Origin: Carposina sasakii
Taxonomy: Eukaryota; Arthropoda; Insecta; Lepidoptera; Carposinidae
Length of the DNA: 64,000 bases
Reading direction: 5' to 3'
Assembly: GCA_014607495.2 (NCBI GenBank)
Contig: CP053170.1
Span: forward strand, 4,836,001 to 4,900,000
Shown: piece by piece, positions 1-9,400 of the stretch
Numbering within the stretch: position 1 is the stretch's first letter
Layout of the letters: every line of letters starts with the position of its first letter
The notes under the pieces: model-generated
Database searches by the model: none
Told to the model about the DNA's origin: nothing
Seen by the model: only the letters and a program-made list of their open reading frames with translations
Position numbers and translations under genes: made by a program

Positions 1-170
1 CCGCATCATCACGATATTTTAGCCCCAAGTATACAAATTTGAGTAATCAGATTGTTTTTTTTACAGAAATGCATATAGACGCGTGTAACTAACACATTTC
101 CCGAAAATGATTTAAAATCTCATATGAACTAATTAATGCCCATAAATGGTGGTAACGAAAAAACACCCTG
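1..170 (+). mobile_element. MITE, type IV (CAGGATG/CACCCTG ends), cut by window edge
   Basis: The right end reads AAAAAACACCCTG and is followed by TA at 171-172. The interior shares stretches with four fuller copies near 30.2, 35.6, 37.7 and 55.9 kb, including CATCATCACGAT at the left and ATGCATATAGACGCG. This copy is shorter than the roughly 375-bp copies over the matching part, so it carries internal deletions, and its left end lies outside the window. No coding capacity. Class inferred from the TA target and inverted termini. Confidence 0.7.
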
Positions 171-242
171 TATAGGTAGGCATTGCTTAATTTTGGCTTA
201 AATATCATAATGCATAATGATGAAGTTCCGATTTAAGACACA

Positions 243-300
243 TAAAAAACATATGTACCAACAAATTAATAACCTCTCTTTTTTGAAGTCTGTTAAAAAT
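243..300 (+). repeat. Fragment of dispersed repeat ending AACCTCTCTTTTTTGAAGTC
   Basis: The stretch with AATAACCTCTCTTTTTTGAAG is repeated almost exactly at 32831-32868, where it closes a longer repeat containing about 110-bp internal units. Only the end is present here. The open frame across 217-570 runs through this fragment and the RTE derivative after it, so it is not a gene. Confidence 0.5.
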
Positions 301-367
301 GAACTAGAAATCTCTAGTCGCTTTTGGATAGCCGTCTATAGTGGATATATTCATAACATAAATTATT

Positions 368-652
368 CGCTTTTAGCTTCATCATCATCATCAGCCTATT
401 GCAGCCCACTGCTGGACGTAGACCTCCCCCAGGGCACGCCACAAGACTACCATGGGGGGTATTTGCCCATAGTCACTACGCTGGGCAGGCGGGTTGGTGA
501 CCGCAGTTTGTATTTTGTACTATGTTATCAACACGGGAGGCGCTGCTGCCCACCTCCCGGAAACCCTTAATCGCCTCGTATGATATCCACGGGCAGACAT
601 GGGGTGGTACGAATTCTACTCTGCCGGCACCACGCGGCCACGCTTTTAGCTT
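368..652 (-). mobile_element. Short non-autonomous RTE derivative with 12-bp target duplication
   Basis: The element proper is 380-640 on the minus strand, flanked by the direct repeat CGCTTTTAGCTT (368-379 and 641-652). Read on the minus strand it starts like the 5' end of the RTE LINE at 52.3 kb (GCGTGGTGCCGGCAGAGTAG), passes through the TRLPSVVTMGK-coding region, and jumps to the LINE 3' end coding EAYVQQW, with a GAT-repeat tail. No endonuclease or reverse transcriptase is left. The 12-bp duplication and 3' tail fit target-primed retrotransposition by a full RTE. Small indels break the reading frame in this copy. Confidence 0.8.
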
Positions 653-949
653 AACATACTTAATTTACAACCTGTGTAATACACCTGCGACATAGCTAAA
701 TTACAAAATTAGTTCACAAAGTACAATCCTACCGTTTCTATTGTATTTACATGTTATCTACAAGGAAGATTACAAAATTTAGGGGTCCAAAGCAAAGTTT
801 GTTATCGGACCAACGCGCAGACAAACTAAAGGGACCAGCTGGAACAATACGGGAATTAATTATGTACCCAAACTCATTTTAATATTACTGTTGTAAACCC
901 AGTTAATATTTTTGAGCTAAATTGTTAATATTAAAATTTAATAACATAC
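653..949. other. A+T-rich stretch without recognised feature
   Basis: I see no coding pattern, inverted repeat or known repeat here. Confidence 0.5.
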
Positions 950-1010
950 GTACATATAACCACGCCTTTATCCCTTATGGGGTAGGCAGAGCACCAATGG
1001 CCATATAATA
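950..1010 (-). repeat. 3' end of SINE-like repeat with TATG tail
   Basis: ACGCCTTTATCCCTTATGGG followed by GTAGGCAGAGCACCAATGGCC is the reverse complement of the 3' part of the repeat at 43562-43780. Copies also occur at 14735-14865 and 63810-64000. Only about 60 bp remain. Confidence 0.6.
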
Positions 1011-1067
1011 TTAATTTTATTCATAGCCATAAGTTCACAACCCTTAATTTATTTTATTTTGATATAA

Positions 1068-1144
1068 AAGGTGTAAGTGACTGCTAGGAAAATATTGACT
1101 GAAGCAAAAAACAAATGAAAATTTTCGCTGTCACTCACACCCTG
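1068..1144 (+). mobile_element. Miniature relic of MITE type II
   Basis: The left side (GGTGTAAGTGACTGCTAGGAAAATATTG) and right side (CGCTGTCACTCACACCCTG) resemble the two ends of the 477-bp MITE at 30994-31470, separated by only about 30 bp. It looks like an extreme internal deletion. The match is imperfect. Confidence 0.5.
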
Positions 1145-1279
1145 AATAATTGTCTCCAACTCAAGATCTACCTATGTTTGACGGATGTGTGTTGCAATTT
1201 TATTAACTTGACCTTAATAAAGTTAATTTAAATATTAGTTAAATAATTAGTTTGAAGAATTCTTCTCAAAAGACAATAA

Positions 1280-1513
1280 TCCTACTAATATTATAAACGC
1301 GAAAGTTTGTAAGTATGGATGGATGGATGGACGTTTGTTACTCTTTCACGTAAAAACGGCTGAAGCGATTTTAATAAAATTTGGTATAGAGTTAGCCGAC
1401 ACCCTGGATTAACACATAGGCTACTTTTTATCCCAATTTTTTTTCATCCCGGATAATTTCGACATTTTGCTTTTTCTGCAGTCCACGCGGACGAAGTCGC
1501 GGACGTCCACTAG
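1280..1513 (+). mobile_element. Lep1-like non-autonomous Helitron
   Basis: The element starts TCCTACTAATATTATAAACG and ends GTCCACTAG, so it has the 5' TC and 3' CTAG of Helitrons, and it sits between A (1279) and T (1514) as Helitrons do. A short palindrome (GTCCACGCGGAC) lies about 20 bp before the 3' end. Part of the 5' half is a GGATGGATGGATGG run. No Rep/helicase is encoded. Relatives or fragments occur near 16.3, 18.2, 34.2, 52.7, 56.7, 58.0 and 61.5 kb. Confidence 0.85.
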
Positions 1514-1825
1514 TTTTTAATAAATGCGGAAAAAGAAGAAGCCGACTGCGTAAAAATTTAGACCCAGTGTCACTCTCACGACTAACAGCCAATTTCTATA
1601 ACTGACCATGAGAGATTTTTGCATATCTCAGGTTTAATCTTTAATTGTTTTCATACAAAATTTCAAATAAGGAATAAAAAAATACGAAATTCTGTATGAT
1701 CTCTCGTATTGAAATTGGCCGTAAGACGAATATAATGATACCTCTCAAGCTAAATGCGAAAACCACTGAACATTTCCGCATATAAATTCCGAAATTGTGT
1801 GGTTCGTTTAAGTAGGTCTTACAGC

Positions 1826-2070
1826 ATCATCATCATCATCATCAGCCTATTGCAGTCCACTGCTGGACGTAGGCCTCCCCCAGGGCACGCCACAAGACTG
1901 CTATGGGGGGGTATTTGCCCATAGTCACCACGCTGGGCAGGCGGGTTGGTGACCGCAGTTTGTATTTTTGGACTATGTTGTCAACACGGGAGGCGCTGCT
2001 GCCCACCTCCCGGAAACCCTTAAGAGCAGACATGAGGTGGTACGAATTCTACTCTGCCGGCACCACGCGG
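1826..2070 (-). mobile_element. Short non-autonomous RTE derivative with intact fused frame
   Basis: This has the same structure as the copy at 380-640: RTE 5' end joined to RTE 3' end with a GAT-repeat tail at the low-coordinate side. Here the frame is open. A 63-codon frame on the minus strand (2033 to 1842) runs through TRLPSVVTMGK and continues without a break into LGEAYVQQWTAIG and a stop, so the deletion kept the parental reading frame. No clear target duplication was seen. Whether the peptide is made is unknown. The family has no known role for such a short protein. Confidence 0.8.
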
Positions 2071-2356
2071 CTTGACTTCAAAACAAAATTTTATCCTATA
2101 TATAATTCACTGTATTATTATTAATGTATTATTATTATTAATACACGGATTAATGTAAGTAATAACATGTAGTGGTAATATAGATAGAAATTTTATTATG
2201 TATGTAGGTCTCTATTATGAATTTAAGTAGATAGGTATTAGTATTTTTTAATTGTAGTGAATATATTTATTTTATGTCAGGTTTATTTATATTTTAATAC
2301 GTGTGCACATATGATTTTTCCTTTTATATACATATTATAATTTTTCTCTGTACCCA

Positions 2357-2460
2357 ATGGTTTGCTGGAAGAAATCTCTTTTAGAGATAAGCTCGCCTTT
2401 GTACTATTTTTTGATACCACATACTGTGTTAGCTAAATTGTATGTGTACAATAAAGAATT
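2357..2460 (+). repeat. 3' end of a LINE (polyadenylation-signal type tail)
   Basis: GGAAGAAATCTCTTTTAGAG, AAGCTCGCCTTTGTAC and TGTACAATAAAGAATTAG form a block found in reverse at 21945-22085, 24905-25025 and 57437-57535. It holds an AATAAA signal, as expected for the 3' untranslated end of a jockey- or CR1-like LINE. The LINE class is inferred. Confidence 0.5.
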
Positions 2461-2467
2461 AGAATAA

Positions 2468-2711
2468 GTTTTTCTCAAAAAAGTTTAAATAAATGATCAA
2501 CCCCAAAGAGAGTCGCAAGTAATCCAAAATACAGCAATGTCTCAATACCGAATGTACCCATTTAACTGTCACAGGATCGCTGGATACTATTGGTGCGGAA
2601 AGCAAACATTGCGGATAGTCAAATTAAAAATGCATTTTCTGCGAGTAATATAACACTGTCGTATGACTCGAAACAATGTTCAGTATTTGCCTGGCTGTCA
2701 CACACACCCTG
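2468..2711 (+). mobile_element. MITE type II, 5'-truncated
   Basis: Matches the right half of the 477-bp MITE at 30994-31470, with shared words AATGATCAACCCC, CACAGGATCGC and GCGAGTAATA, and ends in GCCTGGCTGTCACACACACCCTG followed by TA. The left half is missing. Confidence 0.7.
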
Positions 2712-3319
2712 TATACAAACATACACTCGAAAAACATAACAATCCTTATGTCATATAAAAACAAAGAAGTAAAATTACCACAAGCCAGTTAAAAACTACG
2801 GCTGCTTCGTAGCTGCTACGAGCTACGCCGTAACCTAGTACGCCGTAGCCTACTATGAACTTCCTAAAAAGGTTTCCAACTAGTTCGATCTACACCGCAT
2901 TTCCCAGCGTTAACTTCACTAACAGACCTATGTCCGTTGTCACAAAGTCCAAAATTGAATGACAAATACACGTAGAATACTAACAACAGTACCACAAGTT
3001 AGATGCAAATTGAATGTGCTTTAAGCGATGGGTATACGGTTGAAAATTAGTTCGTTCAGCCGCATATATAAAGTGGTATAGATTTCTAGTTCTATCGAGT
3101 TACAGAGTTTCAGTATTACGTTATATGAAACCGAAGGTTTTTAGTTTTTGTTTGAGAGGTTGGAGGTTAGATTTGAAAACTGTGTTAATTTGTTTATTTA
3201 TTTTCGTTGTTTATACGTTTAATTGAGTTATTACGTGTTGGTTTAACTAAATCGAGTAGTTTAGACTAAGAAATTTAGTTATTAACGTTTGCTTAGTTTA
3301 CATATACTATGTTTAATGT
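2712..3319. other. Intergenic stretch; one TATA-like site
   Basis: No coding pattern. 2800-2855 is rich in CTACG/CGTAG words. A TATATAAA lies at 3065-3072, with possible start sites 25-45 bp downstream, but nothing after it looks like a gene. Confidence 0.4.
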
Positions 3320-3631
3320 CTCGCTAATGGACAGAGTCCGAAACAAGATAAACCGGCGGAAGACCAAAGTGACAGACATCGTCTTGAAATGTAGCAGACT
3401 GAAGTGGCAGTGGGCCGGCCACATCTGTCGTAGAACCAATGGACGGTGGAGTAAACGGGTTCGGCAAGCGTAGCGTTGGGCGCCCTCCGGCCAGATGGTC
3501 CGATGATTTAAAAGAGGATGGCTGGTAGTGACTGGATGGCAAAAACGGGAGATCGAGCCATGTGGCGTACACTGGGGGAGGCCTACGTCCAGCAGTGGAC
3601 TGCAATAGGCTGATGATGATGATTAATGTGG
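3320..3631 (+). mobile_element. RTE LINE, 3' fragment
   Basis: This is a 5'-truncated plus-strand copy of the 3' end of the RTE LINE at 45.7-52.3 kb. Broken frames code for CSRLKWQWAGHICRR and later for GEAYVQQWTAIG, followed by TGATGATGATGATTA. The first part corresponds to the region after the reverse transcriptase. At least one frameshift separates the two blocks. Severe 5' truncation is typical of LINE insertions. Confidence 0.8.
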
Positions 3632-3839
3632 CTATGGGATCTTGTTTATGATCCTGCAGTTCTGGTTAGCCCATTTAGTGAACATAGTCGTATATGTAGT
3701 TTACGTAAGTTACTTTACGCGGATTCGATTTTAATCTTGCATTTATAAGAAATACTAGGTAATGCTCGCGAATTCGTCAGATTGATCTACATAATTATAT
3801 CACTTAAGTATTATTCTGATGTATATGTTACATCCATAC

Positions 3840-4083
3840 TGATGTATACGGTCCAGCAAGCTGAAGTGGCAATGGGCAGAGCACATAGCTCGAAAAACTG
3901 ATGGCCGATGGAGTCGGAAAGTTCAAGAGTGGATACCACGTATCGGCAAGCGCAGCGTGGGAAAGCCACCCGCGAGGTGGACAGATGACCTGGCCAAGGT
4001 CGCGGGGTCGGAGTGGAGGTTGTTGGGGGAGGCCTATGTCCAACAGTGGACTTCTCAGGGCTGTAAATGATGATGATGATGAT
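3840..4083 (+). mobile_element. Second RTE-type LINE family, 3' fragment
   Basis: The frame codes for SKLKWQWAEHIARKTDGRW and ends GEAYVQQWTSQGCK before a TGATGATGATGATG tail. It is homologous to, but clearly diverged from, the family ending WTAIG, so at least two related RTE lineages contributed. Only the C-terminal coding end is present. The chance frame at 3901-4098 is in another phase. Confidence 0.75.
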
Positions 4084-4203
4084 ATGTTACATAACTAGGT
4101 ACCAAGTTTCATTAAAATCAGTTTTGTGGTTTTTGCGCGAAAGACTAACAAACATCTATTCTCTCAAACTTTTACATAATATATGAAATTACTATATAGG
4201 GTT

Positions 4204-4366
4204 TATTTTTCCAGATAGTATGAAGAATTCCGAAACAAATCAGGAAAGTCCATACAATCTTGAAAAATAAAAATGTGATTTCGAGTCTCAAATTTTGGAA
4301 ATAGGATCTCTATAATGGGCTATTTACATAGCTTTTCGCTTAACATACCCTTTCTGTTACACCCTG
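4204..4366 (+). mobile_element. MITE type I, 5'-truncated
   Basis: Matches the right 60% of the complete copy at 29562-29832, including ATTTCGAGTCTCAAATTTTG and the terminal CCCTTTCTGTTACACCCTG, and is followed by TA. The left inverted repeat is missing. Confidence 0.75.
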
Positions 4367-4370
4367 TATA

Positions 4371-4440
4371 GCCTGCGACTTCGTCCGCGTACACTACAGA
4401 ATGTAGCATAATATGCTACATTTTATGTGACATATTATGT
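4371..4440 (-). repeat. Lep1-like Helitron fragment
   Basis: GCGACTTCGTCCGCGTACACTACAG is the reverse complement of the Helitron 3' part. It lies directly after the MITE and stops before the next MITE. Confidence 0.45.
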
Positions 4441-4462
4441 CCTTTCCATATTTCTAACTATA

Positions 4463-4839
4463 CAGGGTGTAAAAAGACAACGTTGTTATTTTAATACCTC
4501 GTATTCTGTGTAACGTAACGATCATTTTTTTCTATGGAACCAACCCTGGGAAACGAAAATAAAATAAAAAAAACTCTTTATTGCAAGCAATGTGTTCAAT
4601 TGACAAATGTACCTACAAAACTAACAATTTTGAATATTAATATGGTGTCTTTAAAAAAAAATTTTGTTAACTGTTTCCAGATGGATTTATTTAAAAAAAA
4701 TGCTGATATTCATGTAACTTTGGACCTCAATATCTTGGAAACCCGTGGTTTCCCAGGGGTGCTTCCATAGAAAAAAATGATCGTGATATTACAAAGAATA
4801 CGAGGTATTAAAAGAACAAAGTTGTCTTTTTACACCCAG
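4463..4839 (+). mobile_element. MITE type III with about 90-bp inverted arms
   Basis: The left end is CAGGGTGTAAAAAGACAACG and the right end is the near inverse (TTGTCTTTTTACACCCAG), flanked by TA on both sides. The inverted arms are long: TACCTCGTATTCTGTGTAAC and TACAAAGAATACGAGGTA pair, as do CTATGGAACCAACCCTGGG and its right partner. The open frame at 4534-4770 is internal to the MITE and not a gene. The interior near 4715-4790 is homologous to the type IV MITEs. Confidence 0.8.
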
Positions 4840-4841
4840 TA

Positions 4842-5175
4842 TGTACTAATTTCTAGAAGTATGGTTAGTAAATAAAGTGTGCAGATGCAACAAACAAAAG
4901 TCGGGTTGGTAGAAACAAAAACATTTTTTTATTAGGTATCAAATAAGAATTTACCTACGTTTCATTACTATTTCAAGTAACTTACTACATCGTAAGTATT
5001 TCAATAGTAACTTTTCTTCTACAAAGTACATACCTTAGAATGAAATAGATACAATAAGCAATACTAATTGGCAATTTCGTGCCCAACTTAGGTACGTAAT
5101 ACGGGTTGCTAACTGTGGGGCGTCACTGAAAGCGGAAAACGGTTGATTTCGCCAATTTGACCAATTCATGGCTAC
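4842..5175. other. Flank of the LTR retrotransposon, no feature seen
   Basis: A+T-rich DNA ending in the target site CTAC at 5176-5179. No repeat or coding pattern recognised. Confidence 0.5.
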
Positions 5176-5179
5176 CTAC

Positions 5180-5497
5180 TATTAGCAACTTCATTTTATG
5201 ATTGGAGATTTCGATAACTACATAAAATATATTGCCAACATTTTGGGCATTTTGGATGAGTCCAGGCCAAAAAGTGAAAACATTTGTAAAAAAGTATTGT
5301 ACTCTATGTAAAAAAAAGTCTATGTGGTTGTTGGACACGGATCTAGGAAGCGGTAGCGTGAGATTTGTACAATTCAAGTTATAATTAATAAGTAATAAAT
5401 TACAATTGAACCGGTAAGTGCCGAATCAGTGTTTTATTCAATTATCATACAGTAAACCGTCGTTCCTACATTGTCCTGTGAGATAGGAGTGTTTACA
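5180..5497 (+). repeat. 5' LTR (318 bp)
   Basis: Starts TATTAGCAACTTC and ends GGAGTGTTTACA. It matches 12931-13248 without a visible difference. The ends are set by the point where the two copies stop matching and by the CTAC duplication just outside. The start is not the usual TG. AATAAA-type words lie near 5393. Reverse frames inside it are chance. Confidence 0.93.
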
Positions 5498-5508
5498 GTC
5501 AGAAGTGG
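5498..5508 (+). other. Primer-binding site, tRNA-Leu-like, offset by 4 nt
   Basis: GTCAGAAGTGG follows the 5' LTR directly. It is complementary to the 3' acceptor arm of tRNA-Leu (CCACTTCTGAC), the primer known for HERV-L-type elements, whose full site is TGGTGTCAGAAGTGG. Here the first four bases (TGGT) are absent, so the ACCA end of the tRNA would be unpaired or face LTR sequence. The tRNA assignment is from memory. Confidence 0.6.
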
Positions 5509-6455
5509 TACGGTAACCTGCTGTTTGGGTATGTATTTTGTAATTTCCATTGTCAACATTGTGTAAGCATGGCAAAATATCTATAATTGGGGTCTACTTG
5601 CTGAATAAGGTAAGAATTACGCTGATAATGTATACTCCTACTGTATGAGTACGTAGTAACATTGCCAATGCTAAACTAACATCAACGCGGGCATGGTGCT
5701 GGTTGGGGTTCAATGGTTTTGTAGATAAATGCTGGGTTATTAAAGCTATCATCAGGATTAAAATGCGGAGCTACATTTGTTTATCCTGGGTGTTTTGTGT
5801 GCCGGCCGGCATTTTGTTTTATTTCATAGGCTATGTTATGCATGTGATTCCAATGTGCAAACGCAGCTTTATAGCTTTATCGTCCATCTCGCTCGGATTT
5901 TGCAAATGACAGGTCACATGACATTGACATAACGATCATAGACTATAAAAACGTACCCTACGTCGAAGACTCGTATCCATGAACATTATAAAAAAAATAA
6001 TGTTGCCATAATTAAACAAAAATAATTACTACTACTACTAAAGTCATTACAGATTATACACTGATATTAAAATGGATAGATATGTCTTCAGATTTTCTAA
6101 TTCTAACATTCTATTAACGACTTATATATATATATTTTTTTGTGTGTGTGTTCTGCTTATGTTTGTTGTATTGTTTGATAACTATGTTTTCTTTTGTTGC
6201 ACCCCTCCCGACCATATACATATTATATTATTTGATACGTGATCATATATGATGTCATTGTACCTAATCTTTGAATTTATATTTACATAATTTATCGAAT
6301 AAATCAACATATAATTAATATGTATGGTACTTATATTAAAATAATAATAATATTATTAAATATAAATATATAGTTATATATAACAAAAACATACAAATAT
6401 ATACATAAATATATACATATATACATAAAAAAGTAAATAATAAACTCCTTCTAAA
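5509..6455 (+). other. Leader of the Ty3/Gypsy element
   Basis: This 0.95-kb untranslated leader becomes strongly A+T-rich towards the start of gag-pol (TA/CATA runs at 6300-6430). A short hydrophobic frame at 5703-5909 (68 codons, with phenylalanine- and isoleucine-rich runs) has no recognised relation, and I treat it as chance. Confidence 0.6.
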
Positions 6456-9400
6456 ATGGGACGTTCGGAGTCAAGCGACGGAAATAACACTCCCCCCTTA
6501 GATCATGGATGGACTTCGAAGGAGATTAATAAGAGTAAGGGAGTGAGTTCTCACACATCCCGACGTAAACGTGGAGTAACACCTCAAACACGCGACAGTT
6601 CTCGAGATTCAGCGACATCCAGGTCGCCCTCTACCGAAAGATACCATAAAAGACAGAGGACGACCAGAGTAAAATCAGTAGTGGAACGGCGACGGTCACA
6701 TTCTAAAACCCGTACATCTCTGCGCCACCGTCACTTCTCGGCGGATACATCATCAGTTAGGAGCAGAAGTAGAAGCCGCGGGCGTGTTCAAGGTAGACCC
6801 TTGGGCAACAACGGTAACGAAGGACTGAGAGAACATCCGCGGCTAGATTCCGGGAAATCCGCTGAAGAATACAGTAGCGCCGCATTTTTTAAAAAATTTA
6901 TTGATTTAATAGATAACAAATGTAACAACAACTCGTTTATGGGAGCTCAGAACGTAATACCGTTATTTGACCCAAATTCCAAGACCCAATCTGCAATTGA
7001 TTGGCTACGCAAAGTAAATGAAACCGCGGCAATATATCATTGGCAGGAGAGGCAGATAATATACCATGCCTTGCCTAAGTTATCTGGTTTAGCTAGACGA
7101 TGGTTTGAAGGGCTATCATCCGTTGATTTATCTTGGAATGAGTGGCAAGATAAAATAATTAACACCTTCCCCGACGACCGCAACTATGGGGACAAGTTGC
7201 ATGAGATGCTTGAACGAAAAAGCCGCCGGGATGAAACTCTTGAAGAATATTTCTATGACAAGATGACCTTGATAAATGTGTGTGGCATAAGCGACAAAAA
7301 AGCAGTTGACTGCGTCGTCCATGGCATATTTGATAATAACGTACGGCTTAATGCGCAGGGTTCTAATTTTCAAACACCGACCGAACTTCTGAGGTACTTG
7401 AGAAACATCTGCCAAAAAAGTTCCTCAATGGTAAGAAGAACTACATTCCCGTCCAATCAGAACAAATACCCAGCCGAGACGGGTAGGAAAACAAATAATA
7501 CCAAACCCATTAAATGTTTTAATTGTGCCGAAATTGGACATACGGCGCACAATTGTCCAAGACCTATAAAAAAGTGTAGGAAATGTGCGAGATTGGGGCA
7601 CGAAGAGGACCAATGTCGGCGTCCGCCGAGCGTTAGCGGCCACAAAGACCAAGTCGCTACTCAAAAAGTTCTCAAAATATCAACGGCGAATGATGACGGA
7701 AACGGCAAATATTTCAAAACTGCTTTAATAAACGGACACGAGCATAGTGCGTATGTAGATTTTGGAAGCCAATGTTCTCTCATAAAGGTCAGTGCACTGC
7801 ATGATAAAGGGCTTGACATTAATACTACGTATCTACCAATTTTAAAGGGTTTTGCGGCTGGTTCTGTTAACCCGGTGGGCAGGGTTAATATAAATTTAAA
7901 AATTGATTCTGTAAATGCTGACATAGAAGCGTATGTTGTCGAGGATAGATATCTGAGTACCGATATCCTAATAGGCCAGACATTAACTGAGCTTCCATCT
8001 GTGGTCGTACATAAAACAAACGCCAGTTTATTTTTGTATACTGATGACAGTACTCTAGCCAAGATTGATATATTCAATCGTAATGATATTACCGTTGATG
8101 GAACGCAGCTTTTAGCCGTATATTCAGATGCCTCAGGACCAATTTTTGTACCTGAATGTGTTTGTTTGAGAGAGGGTGGGGAATACTTAATTATCCAAGG
8201 ATTGTATCAACTTAAAGAAGGCCATGGTCATATTATTGTCATGAGCCTATCAAAAAATGGTGTTCATTTTGAAAAGGGAAACCTCCTCAGTAGGGCTTGC
8301 AAAATATCACCATCTCAATTCTCGATCAGTGACATCGTAGTGGAAAGTGTAAACAAAATAGAGTTACAATCAAATGCCATCGTGAAACCGGATATTAAAT
8401 CAGACATTACTTTAGATATGCTTAATATTGGGAAGAATGTGGAGGCAAAAGATAAGGACCGACTTGTGGGACTACTGAATAAGTATCGTGATTGCTTTGC
8501 CCTAACACCGGAAGAATTAGGTAGTACCTCCATTTCTGAAATGCATATTAAATTGACCGATGATTCTCCAGTTTCATACAAGCCATATCGTTTACCTTTT
8601 GCGGAGAAAAGGATAGTGCGAGAGAAAATTGATGAGTTGATGGCAAACAAGATAATTCAGGAATCCACCTCACCTTACGCTAGCCCCATAGTTCTTGTGA
8701 AAAAGAAAAATAATGAGTACCGGCTTTGTGTTGACTATAGGGCCCTCAACAAAAAGACCGTTAAGGACAAATACCCCATGCCGGTCATTGATGACCAACT
8801 GGACAGGCTGAGTGGCAAAAGGTTTTTCACTAGCCTTGATCTGGCGTCCGGATATCACCAAATACCCGTTGCCAAAGACTCGCAACATTTAACCGCCTTC
8901 ATAACCCCAGACGGGCATTATGAGTATACGAGAATGCCGTTTGGGCTAGTCAACGCCCCAGCAGTATTCCAGCAAATGATAAACAAGGCACTGGGCCCCG
9001 AGAGATTTGAGCTCGCTGTCCCGTACTTAGATGACTTGTTGTCGGCGGCCGCTACTAGCGAAGAATCCTTGGAGAAGTTAGAGTCTATATTGATTCTTCT
9101 GAGAAATGCCAACCTTACTTTGAATCTAAAGAAATGTTATTTCCTAGAGTCATCTGTCGATTATCTAGGATATGAAATCTCGGAAAATGGTCTTCGTCCT
9201 GGAACTAGAAAAACACAGGCTGTTGTAGACTTTCCTGCGCCGACTAACGTACATCAAGTACGACAATTTGTTGGCTTAGCAAGTTTCTTCCGTAGATTCG
9301 TTCAGAACTTTGCGAGTATTGCTAAGGCATTGACGAAGTTGACTAAAGCAGATGCCAATTGGGTCTGGGGCGTAGAACAACAAAAAGCTTTTGAGGAAAT

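Noticed and set aside
217..570. 117-codon frame as a host gene
   Set aside because: It runs through a repeat fragment and antisense to a short RTE derivative, and other copies do not keep it.
3061..3115. TATATAAA with downstream start-like words as a host promoter
   Set aside because: Nothing downstream resembles a transcript, and such words are common in A+T-rich DNA.
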